Shown here one piece after another: positions 50,783-63,443 of a DNA stretch of 64,000 bases. This DNA is from Neocallimastix lanati (nom. inval.). Taxonomy: Eukaryota; Neocallimastigomycota; Neocallimastigomycetes; Neocallimastigales; Neocallimastigaceae. Position 1 is the first letter of the stretch, and the number at the start of each line of letters is the position of its first letter. The translations under genes were made by a program, and so were the position numbers. Below the pieces are notes generated by a model. The model was not told where the DNA came from. It made no database searches and saw only the letters and a list, made by a program, of their open reading frames with translations. The stretch lies in assembly GCA_016946835.1 (NCBI GenBank), contig JACVTC010000102.1, forward strand, positions 367,501 through 431,500. Direction: 5' to 3'.

Positions 50783-50822
50783 GATATGAATTAAGCAATG
50801 GAAACTTTAATTTCAATAATAC
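50630..50822 (-). pseudogene. BTB/POZ-like remnant 2, interrupted by poly-A
   Basis: AATATAGAATATTATCCATT and ATTCCGTTAACATAAATGTT match the last coding bases of copies 2 and 3 with inserted bases. After a ~43-bp poly-A insertion, GGAAACTTTAATTTCAATAA continues the match. Only about 130 bp of the family remain. Confidence 0.65.
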
Positions 50823-51089
50823 CTTTTTTTTTTTTTTTTTTTTTTTTCATTATCACAATTTTATTTATTAATAAAAAAAAAAAAACTAAAAATTATTTTT
50901 TTTTTAAACTAATATTTAATAATTTTTAAAAATATATTTAATAATAAACTTTAACTTAGATTTATTCCTTCATTTTAAAAACTACTTTATTATTTTATAA
51001 TATTTTTCATTTAATCTAAGTTAAAGTAGTTTTTAAAATAAAGGAATAAACTTAAACAAAATATATTTAAGTATTGATTAATAATTTTT

Positions 51090-51120
<31 letters not shown>

Positions 51121-51717
51121 GGATTAAAAGTAAATGTATATTATTTTATATTAATTTTAATTTTTAATAATTAATTCCAAAGATATTATATATGAATATA
51201 TATATAAATATATTACTTTGTTTTTTAAGTCTATCTCTAGAAAAAAAAAAAAAAAAGGTTTAACGATTAAAATATATATATATATTGACATATAAAATAT
51301 ATAAAAAAAATATATATATATATATAATTTAATGAAGTTTTATTTTTAAAATATATTAAAATATAAGAAAATAAAAAATGTCATTTAAAAAATAATTAAT
51401 TAAATAAATAAAGAGATAATTATAAGCTTGATATGACTAATATATTTTACTTTTATAAAAAATAACCAAAAAAAAATTTTTGTTATTAATATTAGTATTA
51501 ATCGTTAAGTAGTAGTATATTATTAACTCAAAGATATTACTAAGTAAAGATTAATTATTATTACATTAATATTAATATTAATTTATATTAATTTATTTTA
51601 AAAATTATATATTTATTATTATTATTCCTAAAATATATATATATATATATTTATGATAAACTTCACTTTAATAAATAATCATTTTTTTTAATGATATATA
51701 TACATATTCATATAAAT

Positions 51718-51766
<49 letters not shown>

Positions 51767-52141
51767 TAACACTAACATAATATATCTATTAATATTTTTA
51801 AAAAAAAATTTTTTTTTATATATATTTATTTTTATATTTTTTTTTTTTATTTTACTTTATTTTATTTTTATAATTTTATTTTTATTGCATATAACTTATA
51901 ATTAAATTAAAAAGTGTTTCAAAAAAGAAAAATAAATAAATAAATAAATAAATAAATAAATGCTTATTATTAACTACATAATTGTTTAATCTAAAAAAAA
52001 AAAAAAAAAATTCTTAATGGGTATAATTTTATATTCATTTAAATTTTAATGATAAAATAGTTGATATACCTAGGTATATATATTTCTATATTTCTATATA
52101 TATAAATGGTTTTTTTTTTTATAATTTTTTTATATAATGAT
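50823..52141. other. AT-rich region with a rearranged inverted repeat
   Basis: Between about 50947 and 51052 two blocks are each present inverted: CTTTAACTTAGAT/ATCTAAGTTAAAG and ATTCCTTCATTTTAAAAACT against its reverse complement with one mismatch. They pair as a rearranged palindrome. The rest is poly-A/T (a long A run at 51722-51761) and AT repeats. Confidence 0.6.
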
Positions 52142-52747
52142 TTAGAAAGAAGGAATATTAATCTCTAAATATTGAATATTATCCATTATACCCTTACATA
52201 AAGTTTCATCTACTTTACCAATTTCTAAAACTTTATCTTGATCTCCAGTGTATAACCAGTAAAGAATAACTGGAAATGTTTCAAGGGATGGAACTTCAAT
52301 TTCAATGACGCCATCCTCTTTATTACGACTTACTTCATCAAAGAGTTTGTAAAATTGGAAAGATTGTAAAGAGAGATACACTGGATGAACCCAAAATTCT
52401 TGGAAGGAATCATTACCAATTTGGTAGACGCGAAGAGGAATAGCATCTTTTGTTCTCTTATTAATAATTTTATTTCCAATATCATATAATTTTTGAATGA
52501 AGTAACCATATGGAGTGATTTCATCATCATTTTGAATACCTTCTTCGATTATATTTATAAATTTTCTTCTTAAAATTTCATCTTTATCAATTTCAATATG
52601 AGTTTCTTCTGGAGTTCCTAAGATGGTTTCGATATTAATTAATTTTTTATTTTCTTTAGTAGATGTATTACATTCATTAATGGTTGCATTATTGAAAAAT
52701 GGAGAAGATGGTGGAGATGGTAATTGAACAACTGATTGATTAGACAT
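52142..52747 (-). CDS. BTB/POZ-like protein, copy 4 (intact)
   Basis: 201 residues, no breaks. It keeps the N-terminal motif (MSNQSVVQLPSPPSSPFFNN) but has no Asn tract; the spacer is Thr/Asn/Lys-rich. The core reads RKFINIIEEGIQNDDEITPY, then GNKIINKRTKDAIPLRVYQI, FWVHPVYLSLQSFQFYKLFD, EVPSLETFPVILYWLYTGDQ and ends LEINIPSF. Clearly diverged from copies 1-3 yet with every conserved block kept, which suggests selection on the protein. TATA-like ATATAAATATC on the minus strand at about 52964-52974, near 220 bases upstream. Function unknown; the BTB assignment is by pattern. Confidence 0.75.
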   Translation of the reverse strand: MSNQSVVQLPSPPSSPFFNNATINECNTSTKENKKLINIETILGTPEETHIEIDKDEILRRKFINIIEEGIQNDDEITPYGYFIQKLYDIGNKIINKRTKDAIPLRVYQIGNDSFQEFWVHPVYLSLQSFQFYKLFDEVSRNKEDGVIEIEVPSLETFPVILYWLYTGDQDKVLEIGKVDETLCKGIMDNIQYLEINIPSF

Positions 52748-54137
52748 ATTTTAATTTTTTTTTTTTTTTTAAATAAAATACTATTTAAACTATGTATATA
52801 TTTTTTTATTTAATAAAGATTTTAGTAACTTTTAATTGTATTTAAATAATTTAATATATATATATTATTATTATGATATTATTTTAAAAAAATTTTTTTA
52901 ATGATTTAATTATGAAAATTAATCCAAATTAAAGAAAAAAGAAAAAATTCAAAGAAATTTTAAGATATTTATATAATTTTTATTTAAAAATAATTAAAAC
53001 AATATAAAAATTTATTATTAGTATATAAAATATAAACATATAAATATTTACAATTTTTTTTTTTTTGGTAATAATTTAAATTATAATTAAATAATATTAA
53101 TTATTAAAAAAAATAAGATAATAATTAAGGATACTCATGTTATATTATAAATATTATAAACTTAAAATATATCAAAATTAAAAAGTATAAACAATACAAA
53201 TTAAAAATTGATTGAAATAAATAAATATTAATTTAAGATTGAATAAAATAATAAAATAAAATAAAAAAAAAATAAAATAAAAAAGTAAAAAACATTATTT
53301 CATATTAAAATTTAACAAATATAATTAATTAAATATTTTAAACAATATTTATTATTATTGTTAAACTATTTTTTTTTTTTTTTTTTTTTTAATATAAGAT
53401 CATATAATTTATAATTTATGATTATTATTTAAACTAATGATATAATGAATAAACTAAAATAAATTAAAATAATATTTATTAACAAGAATGTCTATTCATT
53501 ATATTATTATTTAGACTAATGATATAATGAATAAACTAAAATAAATTAAAATAATATCTATGATCGAGAATGTCTATATAATTTAGATATCAATAACAAT
53601 ATCAGTAATAATAATAATAATAATAATACGGTAATCCTAAAAATTATAATACTAATTATTTTAAATAGAAATTATAAATCCTAAAAAAAAAAAAAAAAAA
53701 AAAAAAAAAATAAATAAATAAATAAATAAATAAAAATATCATATGAAACCAAAAAAAAAAAAAAAAAAAAAAAAAAGATAAAGAAAAATAATATTAATTT
53801 GAAATAAATATAATGAAAATAACGGTCATTCTTATTTAATTAATATCAGATAAAAAAAATAATAATAACTAAATAAAGTAAAATTCAAATACAAATAAAT
53901 GAAAAAATAAAAATAAAAATGAAAAAATAAATATATATATATATATAACGGTAAATTATTATTATTATTTATTAGTTAAAAAAAATATTTATAATTTTTT
54001 TTTTTTTTATTTAAGAATAATATAAAATGTGGATATTGAAAATGATTTTTCTTACGATTTATTGAAAATAAGAATAAAATAAAATAAAATTCATTGTTTA
54101 AATCAAATAATTTAATTTAATTAATGTTAAGAAAAGA

Positions 54138-54201
<64 letters not shown>

Positions 54202-54554
54202 GGTTTCGTTATTATAATATTCCCTTTTCATCCTAAATTTTTGACAAATAATATAAATTAAAATTTTAATTTTATTACTTATAAAAATTTATTAATAAAA
54301 AAAATTTTTTTTTTTTTAATTCTTTTCTTTGTTTTATTCTATTCAATTTTCATTTTTATTTTTTTTTAAATAATATTTTTTTTAATTTTATTCTAAATAA
54401 TATTTTTTTATTTTATTTTAAATAATATATATATTTTGTTTTATTTTAGATATTATTTTTTTTTCTTTTATTTTAAATAATATTTTTTTTATTTGATAAT
54501 TCTATTTAAATTACTTTTTAATTTGACTTTGTCATTTATTGCTTTATTATTATG

Positions 54555-54653
<99 letters not shown>

Positions 54654-55355
54654 TTATTTTACATGACTTTATTTTGTTATCATTTTGTTATCATTTAATT
54701 TTTAATTTTTTTTTATTATTTAAGTTTTTTATTATATATATATAACTTTATTTTATATAAATTTTGTTCTATTTTTTCCTAAAAATATTATTATTAAAAT
54801 TATTATTGTTAAATTATTATTATTAAAATTATTTATAATTATTATTATTATTATCTGTACTATAATAATATTATTATTATTATCTGTACTATAGAAACAT
54901 TATTATTATTATTATCAGTACTATAGTAATATTATTATTATTATTTCTTTATTATGATTAATAATATTAATTTTAATTAATAAATGCTATTTTTAGATAT
55001 TAATTATTATTATTATTACTAGTTTCTATTATTATCATTATTTTCTTTTATTTTATTTTATATTAATAATAATTTATAATGAAAATAATACAATATTTTA
55101 TTATTTGATTATTATTGTAATAATAATAATATTAGTACCAATATAATAATAGTACCAAATATAATAATAAAAATTATTATAATTAATTTATATTAATTAT
55201 AATAATTTAAAAAAAAAATATCCATATTATCAATATAATTATTAGTTGTTATATTTTTTTATTTATAGTAATAATAGTATATTATAATTTAAATAGTGTC
55301 TTTATGATTTATTCATTTTAATAATAATAATAATAATAATATTACTATACTACAG

Positions 55356-55404
<49 letters not shown>

Positions 55405-56183
55405 ATTAATTACCATAATTATTTTAAATAAAAGAAAATATTCTTTAAATTATTTGTTCATTTTTGGTCAATATATTAATTATTTGTAGTTATTATTTTT
55501 TTTTTTTTTAATTATTTTAAATAAAATATATATATATATATATATCCTTTTTATTTATTTGTTCATTTTGGTCAATATATTAATTATTTGTAGTTATATT
55601 TTTTTTTTATTTAAACTAATAATAGTTTGCAATATAATTAAAATAAATATTGTATTTTTATAATTTCTTCTTTTTAATTATTATAACTAATATTTATTAA
55701 CTTTTTATTATTAGTGATTCTCTTTATTTTTTAACAATTAATAATTATATAGAATTTACACTGTTATTATTTATATTTTTATTATACTTTTATAGTTAAT
55801 GATTAATTTCATCTATCGTTTTAGATAATATTAGTAAAAAAATTAAAATATAAAGTTGACAATAAAACCTTATTTAATATTAAGATAATTAAAATACAAT
55901 TATAATAATATTTTTAATAAATATTCAAACATTAATAAAGTATTATATATTGAAATTTAATTTTATTTATTTATTTATTTTCATTCAATAATTATATAAT
56001 TAAAATTAATTACAAAAATAATTAAAACATATAACAAAACAATAATAATAACAAAAATAATAATAATGTAAGAGCTAAAATCATGAAAATATAATGGGTA
56101 TAAATTTATATATACAATCCGATATTGATATTTAGGTATATTATAAGGGTATACAATATATACAATATAAAAACATATATATT
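52748..56183. other. AT-rich repeat DNA between BTB-like copies 4 and 5
   Basis: Holds a 43-bp duplicate (ACTAATGATATAATGAATAA onward, at about 53432 and 53514), (TAA)n at about 54140-54198, (ATT)n at about 54555-54652, three spaced copies of ATTATTATTATTATCTGTAC or close variants (about 54840-54940), and a duplicated TTTTGGTCAATATATTAATT block (about 55463 and 55567). No gene is seen. Confidence 0.6.
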
Positions 56184-56771
56184 TTAATATATATATTTAG
56201 TTGGAATATTAATTTCTAAATATTGGATATTTTCAATAATACCCTTACATAAGGTTTCATCTAATTTACCAAATTCTAAAACTTTATCTTGATTTCCGGT
56301 GTATAACCAGTAAAGAATAATTGAAAATGTAGTGAGGGATGGAACTTCAATTTCAATAATTCCTTTTTTATTATCAACGTTAATATCATTAAAAAGTTTA
56401 AAGAATTGGAAAGATTGTAAAGAGAGGTATATTGGATGAACCCAGAAATCTTTGAAATCATCCTTACCAATTTCATAAACACGAAGAGGAACAGCATCTT
56501 TAGTTCCTTTATTAATTATTTTATTTCCAATACAATATAATTTATGAAGGACGTAGCCATATGGAGTTATTTCACCATTAATTTGAATTCCTTCTTCTAT
56601 CATATCCATGAATTTATTTCTTAAACAATTATCTTGATTTATTTCCATAAAGGTTTCAATTGAAGATCTTTTAAAATCATCAGAAATATTTAATTTTTCA
56701 TTTTCATCCATATCACCATGGTATGGTGAAGATGGTGGAGATGGTAATTGAGAAAAAGACTGAGAAAACAT
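56184..56771 (-). CDS. BTB/POZ-like protein, copy 5 (intact, most diverged)
   Basis: 195 residues from the ATG at 56771. N-terminus MFSQSFSQLPSPPSSPYHGD again carries QLPSPPSSP. The middle is NKFMDMIEEGIQINGEITPY, then NKIINKGTKDAVPLRVYEIG and FWVHPIYLSLQSFQFFKLFN, then EVPSLTTFSIILYWLYTGNQ and an altered C-terminus (NIPTKYIY). No Asn tract. TATA-like ATATAAATATC on the minus strand at about 56963-56973, about 190 bases upstream. It is the rightmost gene of the array. Confidence 0.75.
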   Translation of the reverse strand: MFSQSFSQLPSPPSSPYHGDMDENEKLNISDDFKRSSIETFMEINQDNCLRNKFMDMIEEGIQINGEITPYGYVLHKLYCIGNKIINKGTKDAVPLRVYEIGKDDFKDFWVHPIYLSLQSFQFFKLFNDINVDNKKGIIEIEVPSLTTFSIILYWLYTGNQDKVLEFGKLDETLCKGIIENIQYLEINIPTKYIY

Positions 56772-57137
56772 TTTTTTTTTTTTGTATGATATTTTATTTT
56801 TTAAATATTTCTAATTTTATTATCTTAAAAATAATACAGTATATATAGATATAAATTTTTAAAATTATATTTGTTGAAGAGTTTTTAAAAATTTTGATTA
56901 TTAGTGATGTTTATAAATAAAATAAAATATAAATAAAAAAAAAAAATTACAGAAATTTTAAAGATATTTATATAAAATAAATGATATTTAAATCACTTTA
57001 AATTAAAATATTTCCCTTCAAAACAAATGAAATTATTTAATTAAAACTTTATTATGAGAATTTTTAATATTAATTTTGTGGTATTGTAGGAAAAATTTGT
57101 CAACATTTTATTAAAAAATGAGAAATTTTTTTCTCTT

Positions 57138-57174
<37 letters not shown>

Positions 57175-57513
57175 GTTATTAGATATCCTTTTTTTTTTTT
57201 TATAGGGAAAATATAAAACATTTCTTTCATAATAATAATATTGAATTTTAAATAATATTAATAAATAATAATTTAAATAAAAAAATTTAGTATTATTATC
57301 CTTTATAATTTATAACCTGAAAAGTCACAATCATATTAAAAATAATCTTATAATACTAACAATACTAACAAAAAAAAAAAAAAATAATAATAATAGTAAA
57401 TAATTAACAATAATTTATAATTAAAAATATTATTAATCAATAATGAAAAATAGTAATAATTCATAGTTTATAATTTTAATTATTTTTAATTTGATTATTA
57501 AATTCTAGACTTT

Positions 57514-57549
<36 letters not shown>

Positions 57550-58090
57550 CCTAATTAAAATTGATAAAGGACAAATAGAAAAATCTATATTTTTGTTAAG
57601 TAAAAATGGTTAAAAATGATCTCAATAATATTATTTATTTCAATAATGAAAATTTCTACTATTTACTATTGTTTTTATTATTTTTATTATTTAATTTTTT
57701 ATTATTATTATTTTTTATTTTTTGGTTATTTATGAACTATTTATTATTATTATTATTAAATTATTGCTTATTGTTTTGTTATGTGGTTTGATAATTACTT
57801 ATTATTATTATTCATTATTATTTTTATTTATTATTCATTATTATTATTCATTATTTTTAATTATTATTCATTATTATTCATTATCATTCATTATTATTTT
57901 TTATTTTTTATTATTATTATAAGATTATTTATTATTATTATAATATTATTTTTAATTTTTTTTTTTTTTTTGTAACTTTATTACTATGATATTCAAACTT
58001 TTAATGAAAATTAAATAAATACTATTAAGAAACAATTTAATCATAAATATTTACCAATACCATTAACATCCCGTTTCAACTGTTTTAATG

Positions 58091-58125
<35 letters not shown>

Positions 58126-59248
58126 AAAAAACGGTCTGTTGAGTTATTATATTAAAAATATATATATATATATAAATATCTTTATTACTATTTTCAGTAG
58201 TTATTCAATATTACTGTTTTCTTTTTACTATTAATAAATTGATATAGATAGATAATATAAAATATATTTTAATAATGAAAATATTAATATTAATATTAAA
58301 ATAAATATATATTAATATTTTTAATTTTAATATTTATTTTATTTTTATTTAAGATAATAATATAATAATAATAAATAATAATAAAAAAAAATAATAATAA
58401 TTGATAACAGTATAATATATTAATTAATATTATAATGTTATACTAAAGTTGTAGTAAAATTCTAACTTTTAAGAAAGAACTATTTTACAACTTTTAATGA
58501 TAAAAATTATAAAAAGAAACTTTGTTTATTTTTTTATAAAAATAAACTATTAATTTTACACAAAATTTATTTTATAAATAATTACACAAAAATTATTTAT
58601 AATTCAAAGAAGTTATATTCTCAATAATATAACTTAAAAATATTAATTATTTATTATTTAATTTATTAATAATACTTCATTATATTTGTCTAATTATTTC
58701 TTCTCTTTTCATAAAAAGTCCCCTTCTAAACGTTTATTTACATTTTCTTTTTATGAATTATTATTCTTTTTAGATTAATATAGTTCATTCCTTAATTTAA
58801 TATATTTCTTAATAATATAATAGAACAAAGACATAAAATAATATATAATAAGGTTTAAAGATAATATATTATACTAATTTAGAGTAATTAAAATATAATT
58901 TTAATATAACTTTAAAGAATATAGAAATATAAATTAATATAACTTTTCTAATACATTAATTTGATACATTTGTATTGATTTTCTTTGTTTACATTTTTTT
59001 TATGAAATTTACTTAATATCTTGAAAATTCTTTATCAATAATAATAAAAAATAATTCAGTATATAATTATTATTATTATTTTTATAATTATATACTGAAT
59101 TATTATTGGTATTTAAATTAATATTATACTAAACACAACATATTTTTTTAATTATTAACCAATAATATTCTAGTTGTAATAATTTATTAATTTATGTATT
59201 TTTTAATGTTACATATCACTTTAATAAATCACAATTAAAATATAAAAT

Positions 59249-59280
<32 letters not shown>

Positions 59281-59999
59281 AATTTATATAAATAAGTAAA
59301 TGAATAATTTGATAAATGTATATAATATAATATTATTTATTTAAAGTAGATATTAAAATTTATTAAAATTTTAACTTTAATATATCTTTTAAAAAATAAA
59401 TATAAAAATTTAATTGTTAATATTTTTTAATTTTTGTTAACATAAATTATTATGTCAGTAACTATTATAGATTTCACTAAAATAAAATTTAAATAAAATA
59501 TTTTTTATCATAAATAAATTATCTGACATTTTATTTATGAATAAAATATACGTATTATAGATTTCACTAAAATAAAATTTAAATAAAATAATTTTTTATA
59601 ATAGATAATTTATTTATGAATAAAATATATGTTTTTATAATAATAATAATTTTTACAATGAATTGAGTCTATGATATCCTATTCTATTTTAGTAGCTATA
59701 GGAATGCATGAATTAAATCTGTAATAAAATATTTTATTTTTGTTGTTGTATGAAGACACCTACTATTCATATCATAGAAATTACAGCTATGTAGGTGTAA
59801 ACTAATTGATTTTAAATCCAAACCAAATAAAATGGAGATACTTTTTCTAAAATAATGGATGGAAATATCTGCTTTTTTAAAATTTTATTATTTTTAAAAA
59901 CTATATAACTCAATAGTATAAATAAATTTGAATAAAATTTAAAAAAGTTTTAACTTTTTAGCATTTTCATTTATTTTTATTATTTTTATTATAATTAAT
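56772..59999. other. AT-rich intergenic region
   Basis: Long poly-T runs (57137-57170, 57517-57549) and Leu/Ile/Tyr open frames from ATT repeats at 57606-57975, which are not genes. A hairpin pairs AATAATTCAGTATATAATTA (about 59050) with its reverse complement (about 59085-59104). A ~60-bp block with TATAGATTTCACTAAAATAA occurs near 59466 and 59556. A more complex patch at about 59660-59830 has no recognisable feature. Confidence 0.55.
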
Positions 60000-60111
60000 A
60001 TTATTATTATTATCATTTATTTTTATTATTTTTATTATAATTAATATTAATATTATTATTATTTTTTATTTTTATTATTTTTATTATTTTTTATTTTTAT
60101 TATTTTTATTA

Positions 60112-60144
<33 letters not shown>

Positions 60145-60400
60145 TTTATTATAATTAATATTATTATTATTATCATTTATTTTTATTATTTTTATTATAA
60201 TTAATATTATTATTATTATCATTTATTTTTATTATTTTTATTATAATTAATATTATTATTATTATCATTTATTTTTATTATTTTTATTATAATTAATATT
60301 ATTATTATTATTATTTTTTATTTTTATTATTTTTATTATTTTTTATTTTTATTATTTTTATTATTTTTTATTTTTATTATTATTATTATTATTATTTAAA
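60000..60400. repeat. AT tandem repeat of about 55 bp
   Basis: Units containing ATCATTTATTTTTATTATTT and TTATAATTAATATTATTATT repeat about five times, mixed with shorter TTTTTATTATTTTTATTATT units. Confidence 0.8.
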
Positions 60401-61249
60401 TGTTATTTTTTATTTAATTATATAATCTTTGTTGCAGTCAAATATTTTATTTTATCCTGAAGACTTTTTCCAATTTATTTTTTAATATGTCAACAGGTAG
60501 ATCTGATGTCTCCATAATAATATCAGTTAACTATTTAATAAAATTTCAAAAAAAAAAATTTTAACTTTAAAAGCAATGGCTGTAGATATGAAATATAAAA
60601 ATAAAATTTAAATAAAATTTAAATAAAATTTAAATAAAATAAAATAAAATTTAAATAAAATAAAATAAAATTTATATAAATAAATAAAAGAATATGAATA
60701 TAATATATATTATATATTTATATAATAAATATTTATTATATTATATTTTATAAATAAATAAATAGATAAATAAATAAAAGCAAATATGGATTATTGTATT
60801 AATAACATCGAATTTATTTATATATTTATTTATTTATTTATATAGGTCATATCAATTAAATATAAAAAAAGTATACGTAGTTTGTTACATTACTAGATAC
60901 ATTTTATTTTTATGAATAATACGTTTATTCTTGACAATTTCAGTTGTTACATTTAACATCTTTTAAATACTATAATGAATGTTATCATAATTCATTATTT
61001 TTATGTAATTTTTTTTTTAATTTATTTTAAAATAATTTATAATTGATGTATTAATTCTTATTATATATATATATTAATATAGTTTATGTATAAAGGCATA
61101 AAATTTTATTCCATAATAATGTAACTTTTTTTTTATTCCTTTTTTTATTTTATTTTATTTTATTTTAATTATATTTTTATTATATGCTTTCTATTTATTT
61201 GAATTAATATCATTTTAAATACTTTATTTAAAATTTAATTACTTCAGAA

Positions 61250-61282
<33 letters not shown>

Positions 61283-61430
61283 AATTAATTAAATAAATTA
61301 TTTTTTAAATGTGGCATAAAAATAATTTTTAGATGCTTTTATGAACAATTACATTACATTACATATATGAAAATTAATTTAAATTTAATTTATTTTTTTA
61401 AAAAAAAATGGTTGTACAAAATTTTAATAT

Positions 61431-61462
<32 letters not shown>

Positions 61463-63443
61463 CATCCTTTTCAGATTCTATTCAAATTGATTTAAGGTTT
61501 GTTAATCCATCTGAATATAAAGAAGAAATTGGTGATTCATTTTGTAAAACATTTTGATTAGTGTTACAAATTAAGAAAAGAATTATTCAATATTATAAAC
61601 CGATTTAAAGAAGATGATTCAATATTAATAAAAAAATATTAATAAATAAATATACATATAATATATTCATTAACTTATTTTTTATTGTATTATCCATCTT
61701 ATAATAAAAGAAATTATTTATTTTATTTAATTGTTTATTTATCAAGTTGTTTATTTACACTATTACATTTTATTTTATATAAATGAGATTATTATTATTA
61801 ATTTATTTATGTATTTATTGACTTTTAATAATAATACTATTGATAATAAATAAATAATTAAATAATAAATACTAAATAATAAATAATTAAATAATAAAAA
61901 ATAATAATAAATAATAATAATAAATAATTAATCAAATAATAATAATAATAAATAATATTGAATAATAATAAAAGAAGGCGAAACATAAAATGTAAAATTG
62001 AATAATTAAAGATAAATTAAAATTTAAAAAAAAAAAATTATTTTTTATTCATTTCAACATTTTAATATAATTTTAAAGGAATGAATAGAAAGATAAATAT
62101 ATTGTATTATATATAATATTATATATAAGTTGTTATATCAATTGAATTATTTATCATATATTGTTATCGAATTATTATAATTCTTCTATATAATTGTTTA
62201 TAAAATCATTATAAATTTAATTATTGTAACATCTTTTTAATTGATTACTATTAATATATAATAACATACTATTTCTAATTATATATATAATATAAAATAA
62301 CATATTATTTCTAATTATTATATGTATATAATAAATAAATAAATAAATAAATTGCAATATGAAAGAATTCTTACTAGTATTAATATATAATATTATATAT
62401 GATATAATAATACAATAAATAAATATATAGTACTAATTGTTATTTATTTATATAAACTATGAATTTGATTTATTTATTAATATATATTTATTAATATTAT
62501 TTATTTATTACTTATAATTTATTTATTAATATTATTTATTTATTACTTATAATTTATTTATGTAATTAATTATTCATTTATTTAAATATCGTCCATTAGA
62601 TTTGAATAGGATACATTTTATTGATAAATGGATCATAAATTAAATTCATCAAGTGTTTATCTAAGACATTTTTTTTTTTTTTTTTTTTTTTTTGCGAAGC
62701 TATTCAAAATAATAATAATAAGATAAAAAATAAAAACTTTAAATTAAAATTTAAACGAAAAAAAAAAATATAAATAAAAAGAAATTGAACGGTTATTAAT
62801 TTCAAATAAAAACTAAACTAAAAAAATAAAAAAAAAAAAAAAAAAAAAAAAAGGAAAAATAAAAATAAAATAAAAAAAAATATAAAAATAAAAAAAAATA
62901 TAAAAATAAAAATAAAATATAAAAATAAAAATAAAAAAAAAAAATATAAAAATAAAAAAAATAAAAAAAATATAAAAAAAATATAAAAAAATACAAAATA
63001 TATATATATGTAAAAAATTAAAAAAATATTAAATAAAAATAAATAAAAATAAAAATAGATTAAAATTAAAAAGAATAATAAATAAATAAATATTAAAATA
63101 AAAATAAAATAAAATAAAATACAAAAATAAATGAGGATAAAAATTTAATCATCAGATATAATATATATAACATATATCATAAAGAAAAATTAACAAGATA
63201 AAAATTTGACATAAATGTTAATTTTTTTTTTTTTTTTTTTTCTATTTATTTATTTAAATATAAAATAAGCTAATTTATTTTCACATTTATAAAACTTTTT
63301 GTATAATATATATATAGTAATAATAATAATAATAATTTAATTTAATAATAAATATTAATAATAATAAAATTTTTATTATAAATAAATAAAATTTATTTTT
63401 TAAAAAAATATATTAAATAATTATAATAATAAATGAACTAAAC
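60401..63443. other. AT-rich region with one coding-like island
   Basis: At about 61472-61559, after a TTTTCAG acceptor-like site, the plus strand reads DSIQIDLRFVNPSEYKEEIG then DSFCKTF and a stop. This could be a lone exon or a gene fragment; nothing around it supports a whole gene. The rest is (AAAT)n, poly-A/T and AT repeats, including A-rich simple repeat at 62820-63120. Confidence 0.45.

Noticed and set aside
57606-57975. Three overlapping small hydrophobic open frames
   Set aside because: Low-complexity Leu/Ile/Tyr from ATT repeats, with no start context or homologous signal.
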